Notes: generated by a model not told the origin, from the letters alone. DNA of 18,308 nucleotides from an uncultured Clostridia bacterium (GCA_910586575.1 CAJUJQ010000057.1:1-18308), one strand, 5' to 3'. Numbered from the stretch's first letter, positions 1-7,301 are shown. A program made the numbers and translations.

Positions 1-131
1 AAGAAAAAGACTGCGCACCGCAGGCCGGACGGGCTGCGGGTCTCACGGGTGACAAAGGTGTTGTCCCCTTCAAACTGCTGTTTCAAAACAGCAACATTGC
101 GGTCAAGGTCGGTGGTAAATTCGATGGACAT
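1..131 (-). CDS. GerA-like spore germination protein, N-terminus only (partial)
   Basis: This is the first 43 codons of a minus-strand gene that runs off the left edge. It starts at ATG (129-131) with a GGGAGG ribosome site at 141-146, nine bases upstream. The visible protein begins MSIEFTTDLDRNVAVLKQQF and continues with a TFVTRE segment and a CAVFF strand. This pattern (an Asn-Val-x-x-Leu-Lys helix, an acidic turn, a V-x-R-E strand and a hydrophobic strand) resembles the N-terminal soluble domain of GerA-family germinant receptor A subunits, which sit in the inner spore membrane and respond to nutrients. The membrane part that would prove this lies outside the window. The gene follows the SLH-domain gene on the same strand with a 44-bp gap, so the two may be co-transcribed. 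The family call is tentative; the reading frame and start are well supported. Confidence 0.5.
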   Translation of the reverse strand, partial: MSIEFTTDLDRNVAVLKQQFEGDNTFVTRETRSPSGLRCAVFF

Positions 132-175
132 AAAAACATCCCTCCCACGCTTATGGTGCGCAGGAGGGGGGTAAA

Positions 176-1252
176 TTATGCCTGATAATAGATTTCTGTC
201 ACCAATTCGCCCAGGGTGGCAACCCGCGCGGTCTGGTAATGCCCGCCCGTGGAAACCGGTGCATCAAGCGTGGAGTAGGGGCTGACGTCAACGCAGACCA
301 CATCGGAGGACAGCGCCATTACTTTGCCGTCCACGGTCAGCCTGCCGCCCTCATAGGTGACCTGCTGGTCGATTTCCTCCGCGCCGCCAAGCTCAATAAA
401 ATACCCGTCCCCGTTCTGGTAGAAGGTCAGGCAGCGGACAAGCCCCTGATACGGCTCTTCTTCCTTATAATCAATAATTTGAACATCGGTATAAATCGTG
501 TCGCCGATGCACACGTTGACAAGTTCGGGCCGGTGCACATAAATGCCGTCGCTGGACAGGTGCAGCGCCCGGTAAAGCAGCGCGGCCATTTCGGCGCGGG
601 TAATTGGCTTTTCCGGGTTCAGCAGGCTGTCCCCGCTGCCGGAAATGATATTTGCCCAGGAGAGGGCGGAAACGGCTTCTGCGGCATAGTCCGACACTTT
701 GGCCGTATCGGTGTAGCCCGCCAGGCTGCCCGTCCCGAACTGTAAGCCGGTCAAATCAAGGGTGCGCTTGAGAAAGACCATGGCATCCTGCCGGGTGATC
801 TCCTGTTCCGGGAGGAACTGCCCGGAGCTGCCCGCCGCAATGCCCAGGGTTTCGGCCGCGCCGACGGCCTCGGCGTAGTACGCGTCGGCGGGGACATCGG
901 AAAAGGTTGCGGTACGGGAGTAATCGCTCATATCATACGCGCGGTAGAGCATGACCATAAAATCGGCGCGCGTAATCGGCTTACCCGGCGCGAACAGGTG
1001 GTCGCCGACACCGGAAACCACGCCGCCCCCGGCGAGATAGTCAATCGCGCGGTAGGCCCACGCGAAGCCCTCCCCGGCATCGACAAAGTAGATCGAGTGG
1101 TTCGGGAGATAAGCGTAATAATTCGCAGAATTTGTCTGGACTGCTGCCGGTGAGAGGTCGGCTTGGGACGCCTGCGCCGCAGGCGTCCGGCCCAGTGACA
1201 AGATCATCATCGCGGCAGCTGTCAGGCAGGCTGCTAGTTTGAATTTTCTCAT
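176..1252 (-). CDS. Secreted S-layer homology (SLH) domain protein
   Basis: The 358-residue product has a signal peptide: MRK at the start, a hydrophobic core about residues 7-20, and an Ala-rich cleavage region near residues 25-30. Three SLH domains follow at about residues 61-105, 117-166 and 179-231. Each shows the family pattern: aromatic/Ala-rich first helix, a Gly-rich turn, a phenylalanine or leucine plus Pro turn, then ITRA/ITRQ and a final helix with a Leu-x-Arg end (ITRADFMVMLYRA, ITRQDAMVFLKRT, ITRAEMAALLYRA). SLH triplets bind pyruvylated secondary cell-wall polymers and hold proteins on the Gram-positive surface. The last ~120 residues (about 235-358) look beta-rich and match no family I recognise; they may carry the specific function. 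ATG at 1252 is preceded by AAGGAG at 1259-1264, and an extended -10 promoter lies upstream. The SLH call is secure; the role of the C-terminal part is unknown. Confidence 0.9.
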   Translation of the reverse strand: MRKFKLAACLTAAAMMILSLGRTPAAQASQADLSPAAVQTNSANYYAYLPNHSIYFVDAGEGFAWAYRAIDYLAGGGVVSGVGDHLFAPGKPITRADFMVMLYRAYDMSDYSRTATFSDVPADAYYAEAVGAAETLGIAAGSSGQFLPEQEITRQDAMVFLKRTLDLTGLQFGTGSLAGYTDTAKVSDYAAEAVSALSWANIISGSGDSLLNPEKPITRAEMAALLYRALHLSSDGIYVHRPELVNVCIGDTIYTDVQIIDYKEEEPYQGLVRCLTFYQNGDGYFIELGGAEEIDQQVTYEGGRLTVDGKVMALSSDVVCVDVSPYSTLDAPVSTGGHYQTARVATLGELVTEIYYQA

Positions 1253-1281
1253 AACTGTCTCCTTTGCAAAAGTTCCTGTCC

Positions 1282-1309
1282 ATTATAGCACATTACATAA
1301 GAAATGCAA
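1282..1309 (-). promoter_or_regulatory. Promoter of the SLH-domain gene (sigma-A type)
   Basis: On the minus strand there is TTGCAT (1304-1309), a 16-bp spacer and TATAAT (1282-1287). A TG one base before the -10 makes it an extended -10 element. It lies 30 bp upstream of the SLH gene's ATG, leaving a short leader with the ribosome site. Confidence 0.65.
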
Positions 1310-1381
1310 GACCTTTTTGTGAAGAACGCACAAAGTACACAGAAATGGTAGAATTCGCCGGGAATCGACACCGGTCTTCCG

Positions 1382-1402
1382 CAAAAGCCTTCCGGGGCTT
1401 CC
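1382..1402 (-). terminator. Weak terminator-like hairpin after trkH
   Basis: Downstream of the trkH stop on the minus strand, AAGCC and GGCTT (1385-1400) form a short stem around a CCGGAA loop, followed by a short T run. The stem is only 5 bp, so it is at best a weak terminator. The rest of 1310-1441 shows no gene. Confidence 0.3.
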
Positions 1403-1441
1403 GGAAAACGGCAATTTGTCCAGAGGGCGCACGGCGCGGGG

Positions 1442-2896
1442 TTACTTGCTCCTGTCCCAGGTGTGGCGGCTGAAAAGGGTCAAAATGGGAAAGATTTCCA
1501 GACGGCCAAGCAGCATGTCGGCGGTCAGGATCAGCTTGGACGGGATGCTGTAGCCGCTGTAATTGGCCATGGGACCGGCTGCGTCAAAGCCGGGGCCGAT
1601 GTTGTTGAAGCAGGCGGCGACCGCCGAGAAATTGGTCTCGAAGGAAAACCCGTCCAGTGAAACCAGGATGAAGCTCAGCCCGGCCAGCACCAGGTAAGCC
1701 GCCATATAGGCGTTGACATTCTGGATGACCTGTTCATCAATGCCTCGGTTGTTGATGCGCACCAGGCGCACCGCGCGCGGGTGCATCGTCTTGCGGATGT
1801 TGCGGCGCAGCTCCTTCATCAGCAGCAGGATACGCGCGCATTTGATGCCGCCGCCGGTCGAACCCGCGCTTGCGCCGACAAACATCAGGCCAAGCAGGAT
1901 CGCCTTGGAGAAGGGGGGCCAGACGTTAAAATCTACGGTGGAAAAGCCGCTGGTCGTCATGATGGAGCTGACCTGGAACGCTGAATGGTGGATGGCCTCG
2001 CGCAGGCTGCCGAACAGCGGCACGGTATTCCACGAAATCAGTGCAATTGAGCCGAGCATCAGCCCGAAGTACAGGCGAAGCTCTTCATCGAGCAGCGCGA
2101 TCTTGAACTCACGCAGCAGGAGCAGATAATAAATCGAAAAGTTGACGCCGAACAGCGCCATGAAAACGGTAACGACATTTTGCAGGTAAGGGGAATAGCC
2201 CGCCAGGCTGTCGCCCTTGATGCCAAAGCCGCCGGTGCCCGCCGTGCCGAAGGCGGTGCACACGCTGTCAAACAGCGGCATGCCGCCCAGCAGCAGGAAC
2301 ACGCAGCAGGAGACGGTGAGCGCAATATAAATCAGGTAAAGCGCCTTGGCGGTCTCACCCAGGCGGGGGGTCAGCTTGCCGACCGAAGGCCCGGGGCTTT
2401 CGGCGCGAAGCAGGTGCATGGAATAGCCTGCGCCCGGCCCCTGTGGTATGACCGCCAGCAAAAAGACCAGCATGCCCATGCCGCCCAGCCAGTGGGTGAA
2501 GGAGCGCCAGTACAGCAGCCCCCGGCTGATGGCTTCCACGTCGGGCAGGATCGACGCGCCTGTCGTCGTAAAGCCCGAAACCACTTCAAACAGCGCGTCC
2601 ACAAACGAGGGGATTTCCCCGGAAATGACGAACGGGAGGCAGCCGAAAACCGACATGACAATCCACGAAAGGCCAACGGTGACAAAGCCTTCCTGCGCGT
2701 AAAAGCTGCGCTTGCGGGTGCGCGCCGTGTAGAGCAGCACCGCCGAAACCGCCGCCATCGCCGTGATGGTCAGCAGCAGCGACTGTACCGCCGCGATTTC
2801 ACCGTCATACAGCGAGATCAGCACGGCGGGTACCATGAATACCGCTTCCAGTACCAGGATAAGCCCCATTAGGTGGCAGATAACTTTGATATTCAT
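1442..2896 (-). CDS. trkH: Trk/Ktr-type potassium uptake membrane subunit TrkH
   Basis: The 484-residue membrane protein is the usual TrkH length. It forms the K+ (Na+-linked) uptake pore in the cytoplasmic membrane. The four pore-loop filter segments of the TrkH/TrkG/KtrB superfamily are visible in order: TTTGAS near residue 111, GTAGTGGFG near 217, MTTSGFS near 314 and CFNNIGPGF near 430, each flanked by hydrophobic helices. The C-terminus has the typical LLGRLEIFPILTLF segment. The gene starts 12 bp after the trkA stop, so the two are translated from one message. The start (ATG at 2894-2896) has only a GGGG-like ribosome site in the short gap, so translation may be coupled to trkA. The whole-chain hydropathy, the filter loops and the paired regulator make the call secure; whether the partner ion is Na+ or H+ cannot be told from sequence. 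Confidence 0.95.
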   Translation of the reverse strand: MNIKVICHLMGLILVLEAVFMVPAVLISLYDGEIAAVQSLLLTITAMAAVSAVLLYTARTRKRSFYAQEGFVTVGLSWIVMSVFGCLPFVISGEIPSFVDALFEVVSGFTTTGASILPDVEAISRGLLYWRSFTHWLGGMGMLVFLLAVIPQGPGAGYSMHLLRAESPGPSVGKLTPRLGETAKALYLIYIALTVSCCVFLLLGGMPLFDSVCTAFGTAGTGGFGIKGDSLAGYSPYLQNVVTVFMALFGVNFSIYYLLLLREFKIALLDEELRLYFGLMLGSIALISWNTVPLFGSLREAIHHSAFQVSSIMTTSGFSTVDFNVWPPFSKAILLGLMFVGASAGSTGGGIKCARILLLMKELRRNIRKTMHPRAVRLVRINNRGIDEQVIQNVNAYMAAYLVLAGLSFILVSLDGFSFETNFSAVAACFNNIGPGFDAAGPMANYSGYSIPSKLILTADMLLGRLEIFPILTLFSRHTWDRSK

Positions 2897-2908
2897 ACCG
2901 TACCCCGC

Positions 2909-4264
2909 TTATACAAAAATCTCATCGAGCTGCTGGATTGGCCGTTCACTGCTGGTGACAACCAAAATGATATCATCCGGGTAAAAGCAGCTGTCGCCGT
3001 TCGGGATGATGGTTTTGCCCCTGTGGGTGATGCAGGAAACCAGTACCCCTTTGCGCAGGGGAATGTTTTTAAGCGGCGTCCCGATATAGCGCGTCGATTT
3101 GCCGATGGCGAATTCCAGCGCTTCCAGCCGTTCGCCGATCATGCGGTGCAGCGAAAGCATGCTGCCGCCCTCCGGCGTGTTGCCCATTGCGCGGACGTAA
3201 TGGACGATATTGGCCGAGCACAGGTCGCGCGGGCTGATAACCGAGCCAAGCCCGGAGCCGTCGAACATATTGGTATATTCGAGACGGTTGACCTTGGTCA
3301 CGACCTTGGGTACGCCGACATGGTTGGCGTACAGCGAAATGACGATATTTTCCTCGTCCATATTGGTCAGCGTGACCACAGCGTTTGATTCCTCAATACC
3401 TTCCTGCGCAAGCAGCTGGAACTGGGAGCCGTCGCCCTCAATAATGGACGCTTTGGGAAGCTGCTCGGCAAGCTCCAGGCAGCGCTGGTGGTCCTGCTCG
3501 ATGATTTTCACGCCGATACCGGCCTTAATCAGCCGCTTTGCCAGATGGAAGGCCGTCCGGCTGCCACCGATAATCAGCACTTGCCGCACGCGCTGGGGTG
3601 TGATTTCCAGCGTTTTCAGCAGCATGGCAAGGTTAAGCACCTGCGCGGTGACATGGATGTGGTCACCCGCCTGAAGCACAAAGCTGCCGTTCGGGATGGT
3701 GATTTCTCCCTTGCGTTCGACCGCGCAGACCAGGATGCCGCCCGCGACCTGGTACAGCTGGTGCAGCGGGATATCGGCCAGGCGGCTGCCTGCCTTGACC
3801 TCAAGCTCGACAATTTCAATGCGCCCCTTGGCGAAGCTTTCGCGTTTCAGGAAGTTGGGGTATTGCAGCAGATGGAAAATTTCGTTTGCCGCCTGCAATT
3901 CGGGGTTGATGGTCATGGACAGCCCGAATTCGCGGCGCAGCCGGATCAGCTGCTCGGCATAAGCCGGGTTGCGGACACGGGCAATCGTGTGCACGTCGGC
4001 GAAATATTTGGCGGTCACGCAGCAAAGCATGTTGATTTCGTCCGAGCTGGTCGCGGCAATCACCAGGTCGGCTTCCTCGACGCCCGCTTCCCGCAGGGTT
4101 TCCAACGACGCGCCGTTTCCGTTGACAATCATTACGTCGTATTTTTCCAGCGTTTCATTGACGCGGGGATTGGAATCAATGACTGTAATGTCGTGATCCT
4201 CGCGCGAGAGCTGGCGGGTGAGGGCAAGGCCCACTTTGCCGTCACCGACAATGATAATTTTCAT
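2909..4264 (-). CDS. trkA: Trk system potassium transporter regulatory subunit TrkA
   Basis: The 451-residue cytosolic protein has the double RCK arrangement of TrkA: RCK_N (Rossmann, about 1-125), RCK_C (about 140-220), then a second RCK_N (about 228-345) and RCK_C (about 370-451). The first nucleotide-binding loop is canonical (GDGKVG, residues 7-12) with Asp30 at the end of strand 2, expected to contact NAD(H). The second is degenerate (GGSRTA), as is common in TrkA, so the two halves probably bind different ligands or differ in affinity. TrkA gates TrkH according to nucleotide (NAD(H), ATP/ADP), and RCK_C domains can bind c-di-AMP in Firmicutes. ATG at 4264 has a GAGGAG ribosome site just upstream. 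It is first in the trkA-trkH operon. No frameshift or missing domain is seen. Confidence 0.95.
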   Translation of the reverse strand: MKIIIVGDGKVGLALTRQLSREDHDITVIDSNPRVNETLEKYDVMIVNGNGASLETLREAGVEEADLVIAATSSDEINMLCCVTAKYFADVHTIARVRNPAYAEQLIRLRREFGLSMTINPELQAANEIFHLLQYPNFLKRESFAKGRIEIVELEVKAGSRLADIPLHQLYQVAGGILVCAVERKGEITIPNGSFVLQAGDHIHVTAQVLNLAMLLKTLEITPQRVRQVLIIGGSRTAFHLAKRLIKAGIGVKIIEQDHQRCLELAEQLPKASIIEGDGSQFQLLAQEGIEESNAVVTLTNMDEENIVISLYANHVGVPKVVTKVNRLEYTNMFDGSGLGSVISPRDLCSANIVHYVRAMGNTPEGGSMLSLHRMIGERLEALEFAIGKSTRYIGTPLKNIPLRKGVLVSCITHRGKTIIPNGDSCFYPDDIILVVTSSERPIQQLDEIFV

Positions 4265-4350
4265 CTTTACTCCTCTTTTTTTCTCCAGTTTGCCTGGGGA
4301 TGAACCTGCCGTTTGCGGGCGGATTTCGTCCCGATAGCCCTTTCTCTATT

Positions 4351-4379
4351 AAGATAGCACAAATCGGGTCGTCCGCCAA
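4351..4379 (-). promoter_or_regulatory. Candidate trkA-trkH promoter
   Basis: On the minus strand TTGGCG (4374-4379) and TATCTT (4351-4356) are separated by 17 bp, each matching 4 of 6 consensus positions. It would give a leader of about 80 bases before trkA. I see no known riboswitch fold in that leader. Confidence 0.4.
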
Positions 4380-4538
4380 GGGGTAAAAACGTAAAAGCCA
4401 ACAAAATTACATGGGAGGGCAATTTTTTGATATGCAGGAATCGGGGGAAAAAGGCGGAATATGCAGAAATTGTGAATAGTTATTCAACAACCGTCAAAAA
4501 TAAATCCGGGAAACTGGTTGATTTGGTCGATTTTTATC
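4380..4538. other. AT-rich divergent intergenic region
   Basis: The 353-bp gap between trkA (4264) and the lipoprotein gene (4618) holds no credible gene on either strand. It is clearly more AT-rich than its neighbours. It contains the trkA promoter on one side, and on the other an ARG-box-like site (4473-4486) and the importer promoter. A direct repeat ATATGCAG occurs at 4430-4437 and 4459-4466, 29 bp apart; its meaning is unknown. Confidence 0.6.
4473..4486. promoter_or_regulatory. ARG-box-like operator (predicted ArgR/AhrC site)
   Basis: TGAATAGTTATTCA is an inverted repeat with perfect 6-bp arms TGAATA/TATTCA around GT. It matches the ARG-box core TGAAT-WWWW-ATTCA at all positions except one G in the middle. 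It lies about 50 bp upstream of the -35 of the amino-acid importer promoter, a position that could serve for control by arginine repressor. The match is seen directly; the regulator is inferred, since no argR gene is in the window. Confidence 0.55.
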
Positions 4539-4566
4539 TTGCAAATTGCAAAAAACGATGTATAAT
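4539..4566 (+). promoter_or_regulatory. Promoter of the amino-acid ABC importer
   Basis: TTGCAA (4539-4544), a 16-bp spacer and a perfect TATAAT (4561-4566) form a strong sigma-A promoter. A second TATAAT at 4581-4586 lies inside the inverted repeat just downstream but lacks a good -35. Confidence 0.75.
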
Positions 4567-4567
4567 A

Positions 4568-4598
4568 TACTTTGTGCTTGTATAATAAATACAAAGTA
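4568..4598. repeat. Inverted repeat at the importer transcription start
   Basis: TACTTTGT (4568-4575) and ACAAAGTA (4591-4598) are perfect 8-bp arms. Inside lies a second inverted repeat, TTGTAT (4578-4583) and ATACAA (4589-4594), sharing the right side. It covers the expected transcription start and ends just before the ribosome site (4603-4607). It could be an operator or a 5'-leader hairpin. The inner repeat loosely resembles an ARG box (TGTAT/ATACA) but with one extra spacer base. Confidence 0.5.
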
Positions 4599-4617
4599 CA
4601 GAAGGAGAATGAATTTT

Positions 4618-5505
4618 ATGAAGAAGATTGCGTTTTTACTTGCAGCGCTCATGCTGCTGACCGCGGGCCTTGCGGGCTGCGGCGGCAACAGTGACGTGGG
4701 CGCGGACACCCCGGATAACAGCCAGTCGGACGTGCAGGATCCTGCGGATTCCGGTGAGGCGGGGCCTGAGGATGCGGCGGCGCCGGCGGGTGACGCGGTT
4801 GCGCGCATCAAGGACGCCGGCAAAATCGTCATGCTGACCAATGCGCAGTTCCCGCCGTTTGAGTACACCGACGACGCGGGCGCACCGGTGGGCGTTGATC
4901 CCGACCTCGCGCAGGCGATTGCCGATGAGCTGGGCGTTGAGCTTGAAATCATCGACATGGATTTTGACGGCCTGGTTGACGCGCTGAAAGCGGGCAAGGG
5001 CGACTTTATCGCGGCCGGCTTTACGGTCTCCGAGGAGCGCCTGAAGGAAGTCGATTTCTCGACCGAATATGTTACCTCCGCGCAGATGGTTGTAATCCCG
5101 AAGGGCTCTGACCTGGCTGCCGACGATGCGGCGCTGTCCGGCAAGACCATTTCGGTGCAGGAAGGCACGACCGGCGACTTTTATGCTTCCGGTGACCAGG
5201 ATATGACGGCTTCCCAAATTGCCGACGCAAACGTCCTGCGTTTCAAGTCCGGTATCGAGGCGGGCATGGCGGTTGCTTCCGGCAAGGCGGACGCGATGAT
5301 TATCGACGAGCTGCCCGCAACCAAGATTGTAGAGTCGCAGAGCGACGCGCTGGAGCTGCTTCCCACCAAGCTGACCGATGAGCAGTATGCGTTTGCGGTC
5401 AACAAGGGCTGTGAGGACCTGCTTGAGGTCATCAACAAGGTACTTACCGAAAAGATTGATGACGGCACGGTAGATTCCCTGGTCAACCAGCACATGGGTG
5501 TATAA
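4618..5505 (+). CDS. Amino-acid ABC transporter substrate-binding lipoprotein
   Basis: The 295-residue product carries a lipoprotein signal: MKK, a hydrophobic stretch and the lipobox LAGC with Cys21 as the lipid site. An acidic, Ala/Asp/Gly-rich linker follows (about 22-57), then an SBP_bac_3 domain (about 60-292). Typical features are the opening strand IVMLTNAQFPPFEY, VGVDPDLAQAIADELG, DFDGLVDALKAGKGDFIAAG and SEERLKEVDFSTEY; the Arg in SEERLK normally binds the substrate carboxylate and the Asp of ADAMIIDE its amino group. It captures a polar amino acid outside the membrane and hands it to the permease. ATG 4618 is preferred to the in-frame ATG at 4609 because AGGAG at 4603-4607 sits ten bases before it. 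It is first in a four-gene plus-strand unit. An ARG-box-like site upstream suggests arginine or a related cationic amino acid; the residues I can see do not settle the substrate. Confidence 0.93.
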   Translation: MKKIAFLLAALMLLTAGLAGCGGNSDVGADTPDNSQSDVQDPADSGEAGPEDAAAPAGDAVARIKDAGKIVMLTNAQFPPFEYTDDAGAPVGVDPDLAQAIADELGVELEIIDMDFDGLVDALKAGKGDFIAAGFTVSEERLKEVDFSTEYVTSAQMVVIPKGSDLAADDAALSGKTISVQEGTTGDFYASGDQDMTASQIADANVLRFKSGIEAGMAVASGKADAMIIDELPATKIVESQSDALELLPTKLTDEQYAFAVNKGCEDLLEVINKVLTEKIDDGTVDSLVNQHMGV

Positions 5506-5523
5506 GAAAATATTGGTATCCTG

Positions 5524-5553
5524 ACAGCAGGGGGCCGAACCCCCTGCTGTTTT
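5524..5553 (+). terminator. Hairpin with T run between lipoprotein and permease genes (probable partial terminator)
   Basis: ACAGCAGGGGG (5524-5534) pairs perfectly with CCCCCTGCTGT (5540-5550) around a CCGAA loop, followed by TTTT. No new promoter is evident before the permease, so some transcripts probably read through. This arrangement is common in importer operons, where it raises binding-protein level relative to the membrane subunits. Confidence 0.8.
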
Positions 5554-5601
5554 GTAAATCCGAAAGGGCAGCAGAAAACCACAAAAAAGGGAGGTTCATC
5601 C

Positions 5602-6318
5602 ATGCAATGGCTGAATAAGGTCACGGCGTCGCTGTATGCCGCCCTGATCGAAGGGGAGCGGTGGAAGCTTTACCTGCGCGGGCTGGGCAAGACACTGGAA
5701 ATCTCGGCGGGCGCGGTTGTGCTCGGCATCCTGATAGGCGTTATCGTGGCGATTATCAAGGTGTCGGCGGTGCAGAAGAAAATGGGCGGCCACTGCGGCG
5801 TGCTGCTGCGCGCGGGGGAATGGCTGTGTGACGTGTATCTGACGGTCATCCGCGGCACGCCGGTTATGTTGCAGCTGATGATTATTTACTTTTCGGTGTT
5901 CGCTTCTATGAGCGACGGCACGCTTGCGGCGATTGTAGGCTTCGGCATCAACTCAGGCGCTTATGTGGCCGAGATTGTCCGTTCGGGCATCCAGTCCATC
6001 AACCGGGGGCAGACCGAAGCGGGGCGCTCCCTGGGGCTTTCGGCCGGTATGACCATGCGGTTTATTATCCTGCCGCAGGCATTCCGCAATATCCTTCCGG
6101 CGCTGTTTAACGAGTTTATTACGCTGCTCAAGGAAACCTCGGTTGCCAGCGTAATCGCCGTGCCCGACATGGTTAAAAATGCAACAAACATCAAGACGAA
6201 AATCTATAATATTGCGCCGCTGTATGTCACCGCGCTGATTTATCTGGTGCTGGTGGTCGGGCTGACGGTGGTACAGCGGAAAATCGAAGGGAGGCTGCGC
6301 GAAAGTGATCGACGTTAA
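5602..6318 (+). CDS. Amino-acid ABC transporter permease (His/Glu/Gln/Arg/opine family)
   Basis: The 238-residue integral membrane protein has the HisM/GlnP fold. An N-terminal hydrophobic helix (about 32-53) follows the GLGKTLEIS motif typical of the family. TVIRGTPVMLQLMIIYF is the usual second-helix entry. The cytoplasmic EAA loop reads EAGRSLGLSAGMTMRFIILP and contacts the ATPase. A last helix (about 209-227) precedes a basic tail. ATG 5602 is preceded by AAGGGAGG (5587-5594). The gene overlaps the ATPase gene by 14 bp, pointing to translational coupling. As in other one-permease systems, it should form a homodimer. The family is sure; substrate is inferred only from context. Confidence 0.94.
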   Translation: MQWLNKVTASLYAALIEGERWKLYLRGLGKTLEISAGAVVLGILIGVIVAIIKVSAVQKKMGGHCGVLLRAGEWLCDVYLTVIRGTPVMLQLMIIYFSVFASMSDGTLAAIVGFGINSGAYVAEIVRSGIQSINRGQTEAGRSLGLSAGMTMRFIILPQAFRNILPALFNEFITLLKETSVASVIAVPDMVKNATNIKTKIYNIAPLYVTALIYLVLVVGLTVVQRKIEGRLRESDRR

Positions 6319-7027
6319 GAACCTGTGCAAGTCCTTCGGCAGCCATGAGGTGCTGAAAGGCATCAACGAGCATATTTCCAAGGGCGAAAAGGTCGTTATT
6401 GTGGGCGCGTCCGGTTCGGGCAAATCAACCTTCCTGCGCTGCCTGAATCTGCTGGAGCAGCCGACCGGCGGCACGATTACTTTTGACGGGATCGATATCA
6501 CCGACCCGAAAAACGATATCAACAAGCTGCGCACCCGCATGGGAATGGTGTTTCAGCAGTTTAATTTGTTCCCGCACCTGTCGGTAAAGGAAAACATTAA
6601 GCTTGCGCCGGTCAAGCTCAAGCTCATGACTGAGTCGGAAGCCGACAAGCGGGCGCTGGAGCTGCTGGCGCGCGTCGGCCTGCCCGACAAGGCGGATTCG
6701 TACCCCGGGCAGCTCTCCGGCGGGCAGCAGCAGCGCATTGCCATTGCGCGGGCGCTCGCGATGAACCCGGAGGTTATGCTGTTTGACGAGCCGACCTCGG
6801 CGCTGGACCCGGAAATGGTCGGCGAGGTGCTGGAAATCATGAAGGAGCTTGCCGAGGATGGCATGACCATGGTCGTCGTCACCCATGAGATGGGCTTTGC
6901 GCGGTCGGTGGCGACCCGTGTGCTGTTCATGGATGAGGGTGTGATTGCCGAGCAGAACGAGCCGGGCGAGTTTTTCTCCAATCCCCAGCACCCGCGCCTG
7001 CGCGAGTTCTTGTCGAAAGTGCTTTAA
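6305..7027 (+). CDS. Amino-acid ABC transporter ATP-binding protein (GlnQ/ArtP-like)
   Basis: The 240-residue ATPase has all catalytic motifs in order: Walker A GASGSGKS (about 34-41), Q-loop VFQQFNLFPHL, signature LSGGQQQR, Walker B VMLFDEPTSALD with catalytic Glu, D-loop, and switch His in VVVTHEMGF. Length and motif spacing match the polar-amino-acid uptake ATPases (GlnQ, HisP, ArtP). It powers import through the permease just upstream. It starts with GTG at 6305, with AAGGGAGG at 6287-6294, and overlaps the permease stop by 14 bp. No ACT or other C-terminal sensor domain is present. A gene symbol is not assigned because the substrate is not proven. Confidence 0.95.
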   Translation: MIDVKNLCKSFGSHEVLKGINEHISKGEKVVIVGASGSGKSTFLRCLNLLEQPTGGTITFDGIDITDPKNDINKLRTRMGMVFQQFNLFPHLSVKENIKLAPVKLKLMTESEADKRALELLARVGLPDKADSYPGQLSGGQQQRIAIARALAMNPEVMLFDEPTSALDPEMVGEVLEIMKELAEDGMTMVVVTHEMGFARSVATRVLFMDEGVIAEQNEPGEFFSNPQHPRLREFLSKVL

Positions 7028-7048
7028 GCGGGAAGGGGGAAGCTGCAA

Positions 7049-7225
7049 ATGTCCTTGCCGAATGACCCGGCTATCCTGCTGAGCGTGGTCAATACCCGCC
7101 TGCGCGACCGCTATGACGACCTTGACACGCTGTGCGAAGAAGCCGATATCGCGCGGGAGGAGCTGTGCAGCCGCCTGGAACGGCTCGGCTACCGCTACGA
7201 TACGCGAACCAATCAGTTCCGCTGA
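7049..7225 (+). CDS. DUF4250 small protein
   Basis: The 58-residue protein starts MSLPNDPAILLSVVNTRLRD and ends YDTRTNQFR. The LPNDP-x-x-LLS-x-VN-x-x-LRD start, a middle helix with LDTLCEEADI-x-REEL, and the TNQF ending match the DUF4250 family of Firmicutes, whose function is unknown. The middle could form a small helix-turn-helix-like fold; this is inference. ATG 7049 has a strong GGAAGGGGGA ribosome site eight bases upstream. It lies 21 bp after the ATPase gene and before the operon terminator, so it is probably co-transcribed with the importer. No cysteine pair or membrane segment is present. Confidence 0.8.
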   Translation: MSLPNDPAILLSVVNTRLRDRYDDLDTLCEEADIAREELCSRLERLGYRYDTRTNQFR

Positions 7226-7246
7226 TTGGCTGGAATGATATAAATG

Positions 7247-7299
7247 TCCCCTGACGGTTTTTGATGGATTCTTTTCATCAGGATGGTCAGGGGATTTTT
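7247..7299 (+). terminator. Terminator of the ABC importer/DUF4250 operon
   Basis: TCCCCTGAC (7247-7255) pairs perfectly with GTCAGGGGA (7286-7294), followed by TTTTT (7295-7299). The interior can add a TGATG/CATCA stem. Confidence 0.85.
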
Positions 7300-7301
7300 G
7301 C

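Noticed and set aside
1346..1375. On the minus strand the stretch ending ATTCTACCA after a TCGATTCCCGG looks like the T-arm and CCA end of a tRNA.
   Set aside because: No matching 5' acceptor strand, D-arm or anticodon arm is found upstream, the T-arm pairing has a mismatch and the acceptor length is off by one. Treated as chance.
2180..2872. Long plus-strand open frames opposite trkH and trkA (for example 2180-2872 and 3488-4303).
   Set aside because: They lie wholly antisense to secure trkH and trkA genes, have low-complexity His/Arg/Gln-rich products and no ribosome sites. They are shadows of GC-rich codon use.
4265..4345. Riboswitch (for example a c-di-AMP type) in the trkA leader.
   Set aside because: The leader is only about 80 bases and I cannot find the conserved blocks of the known K+-related riboswitches.
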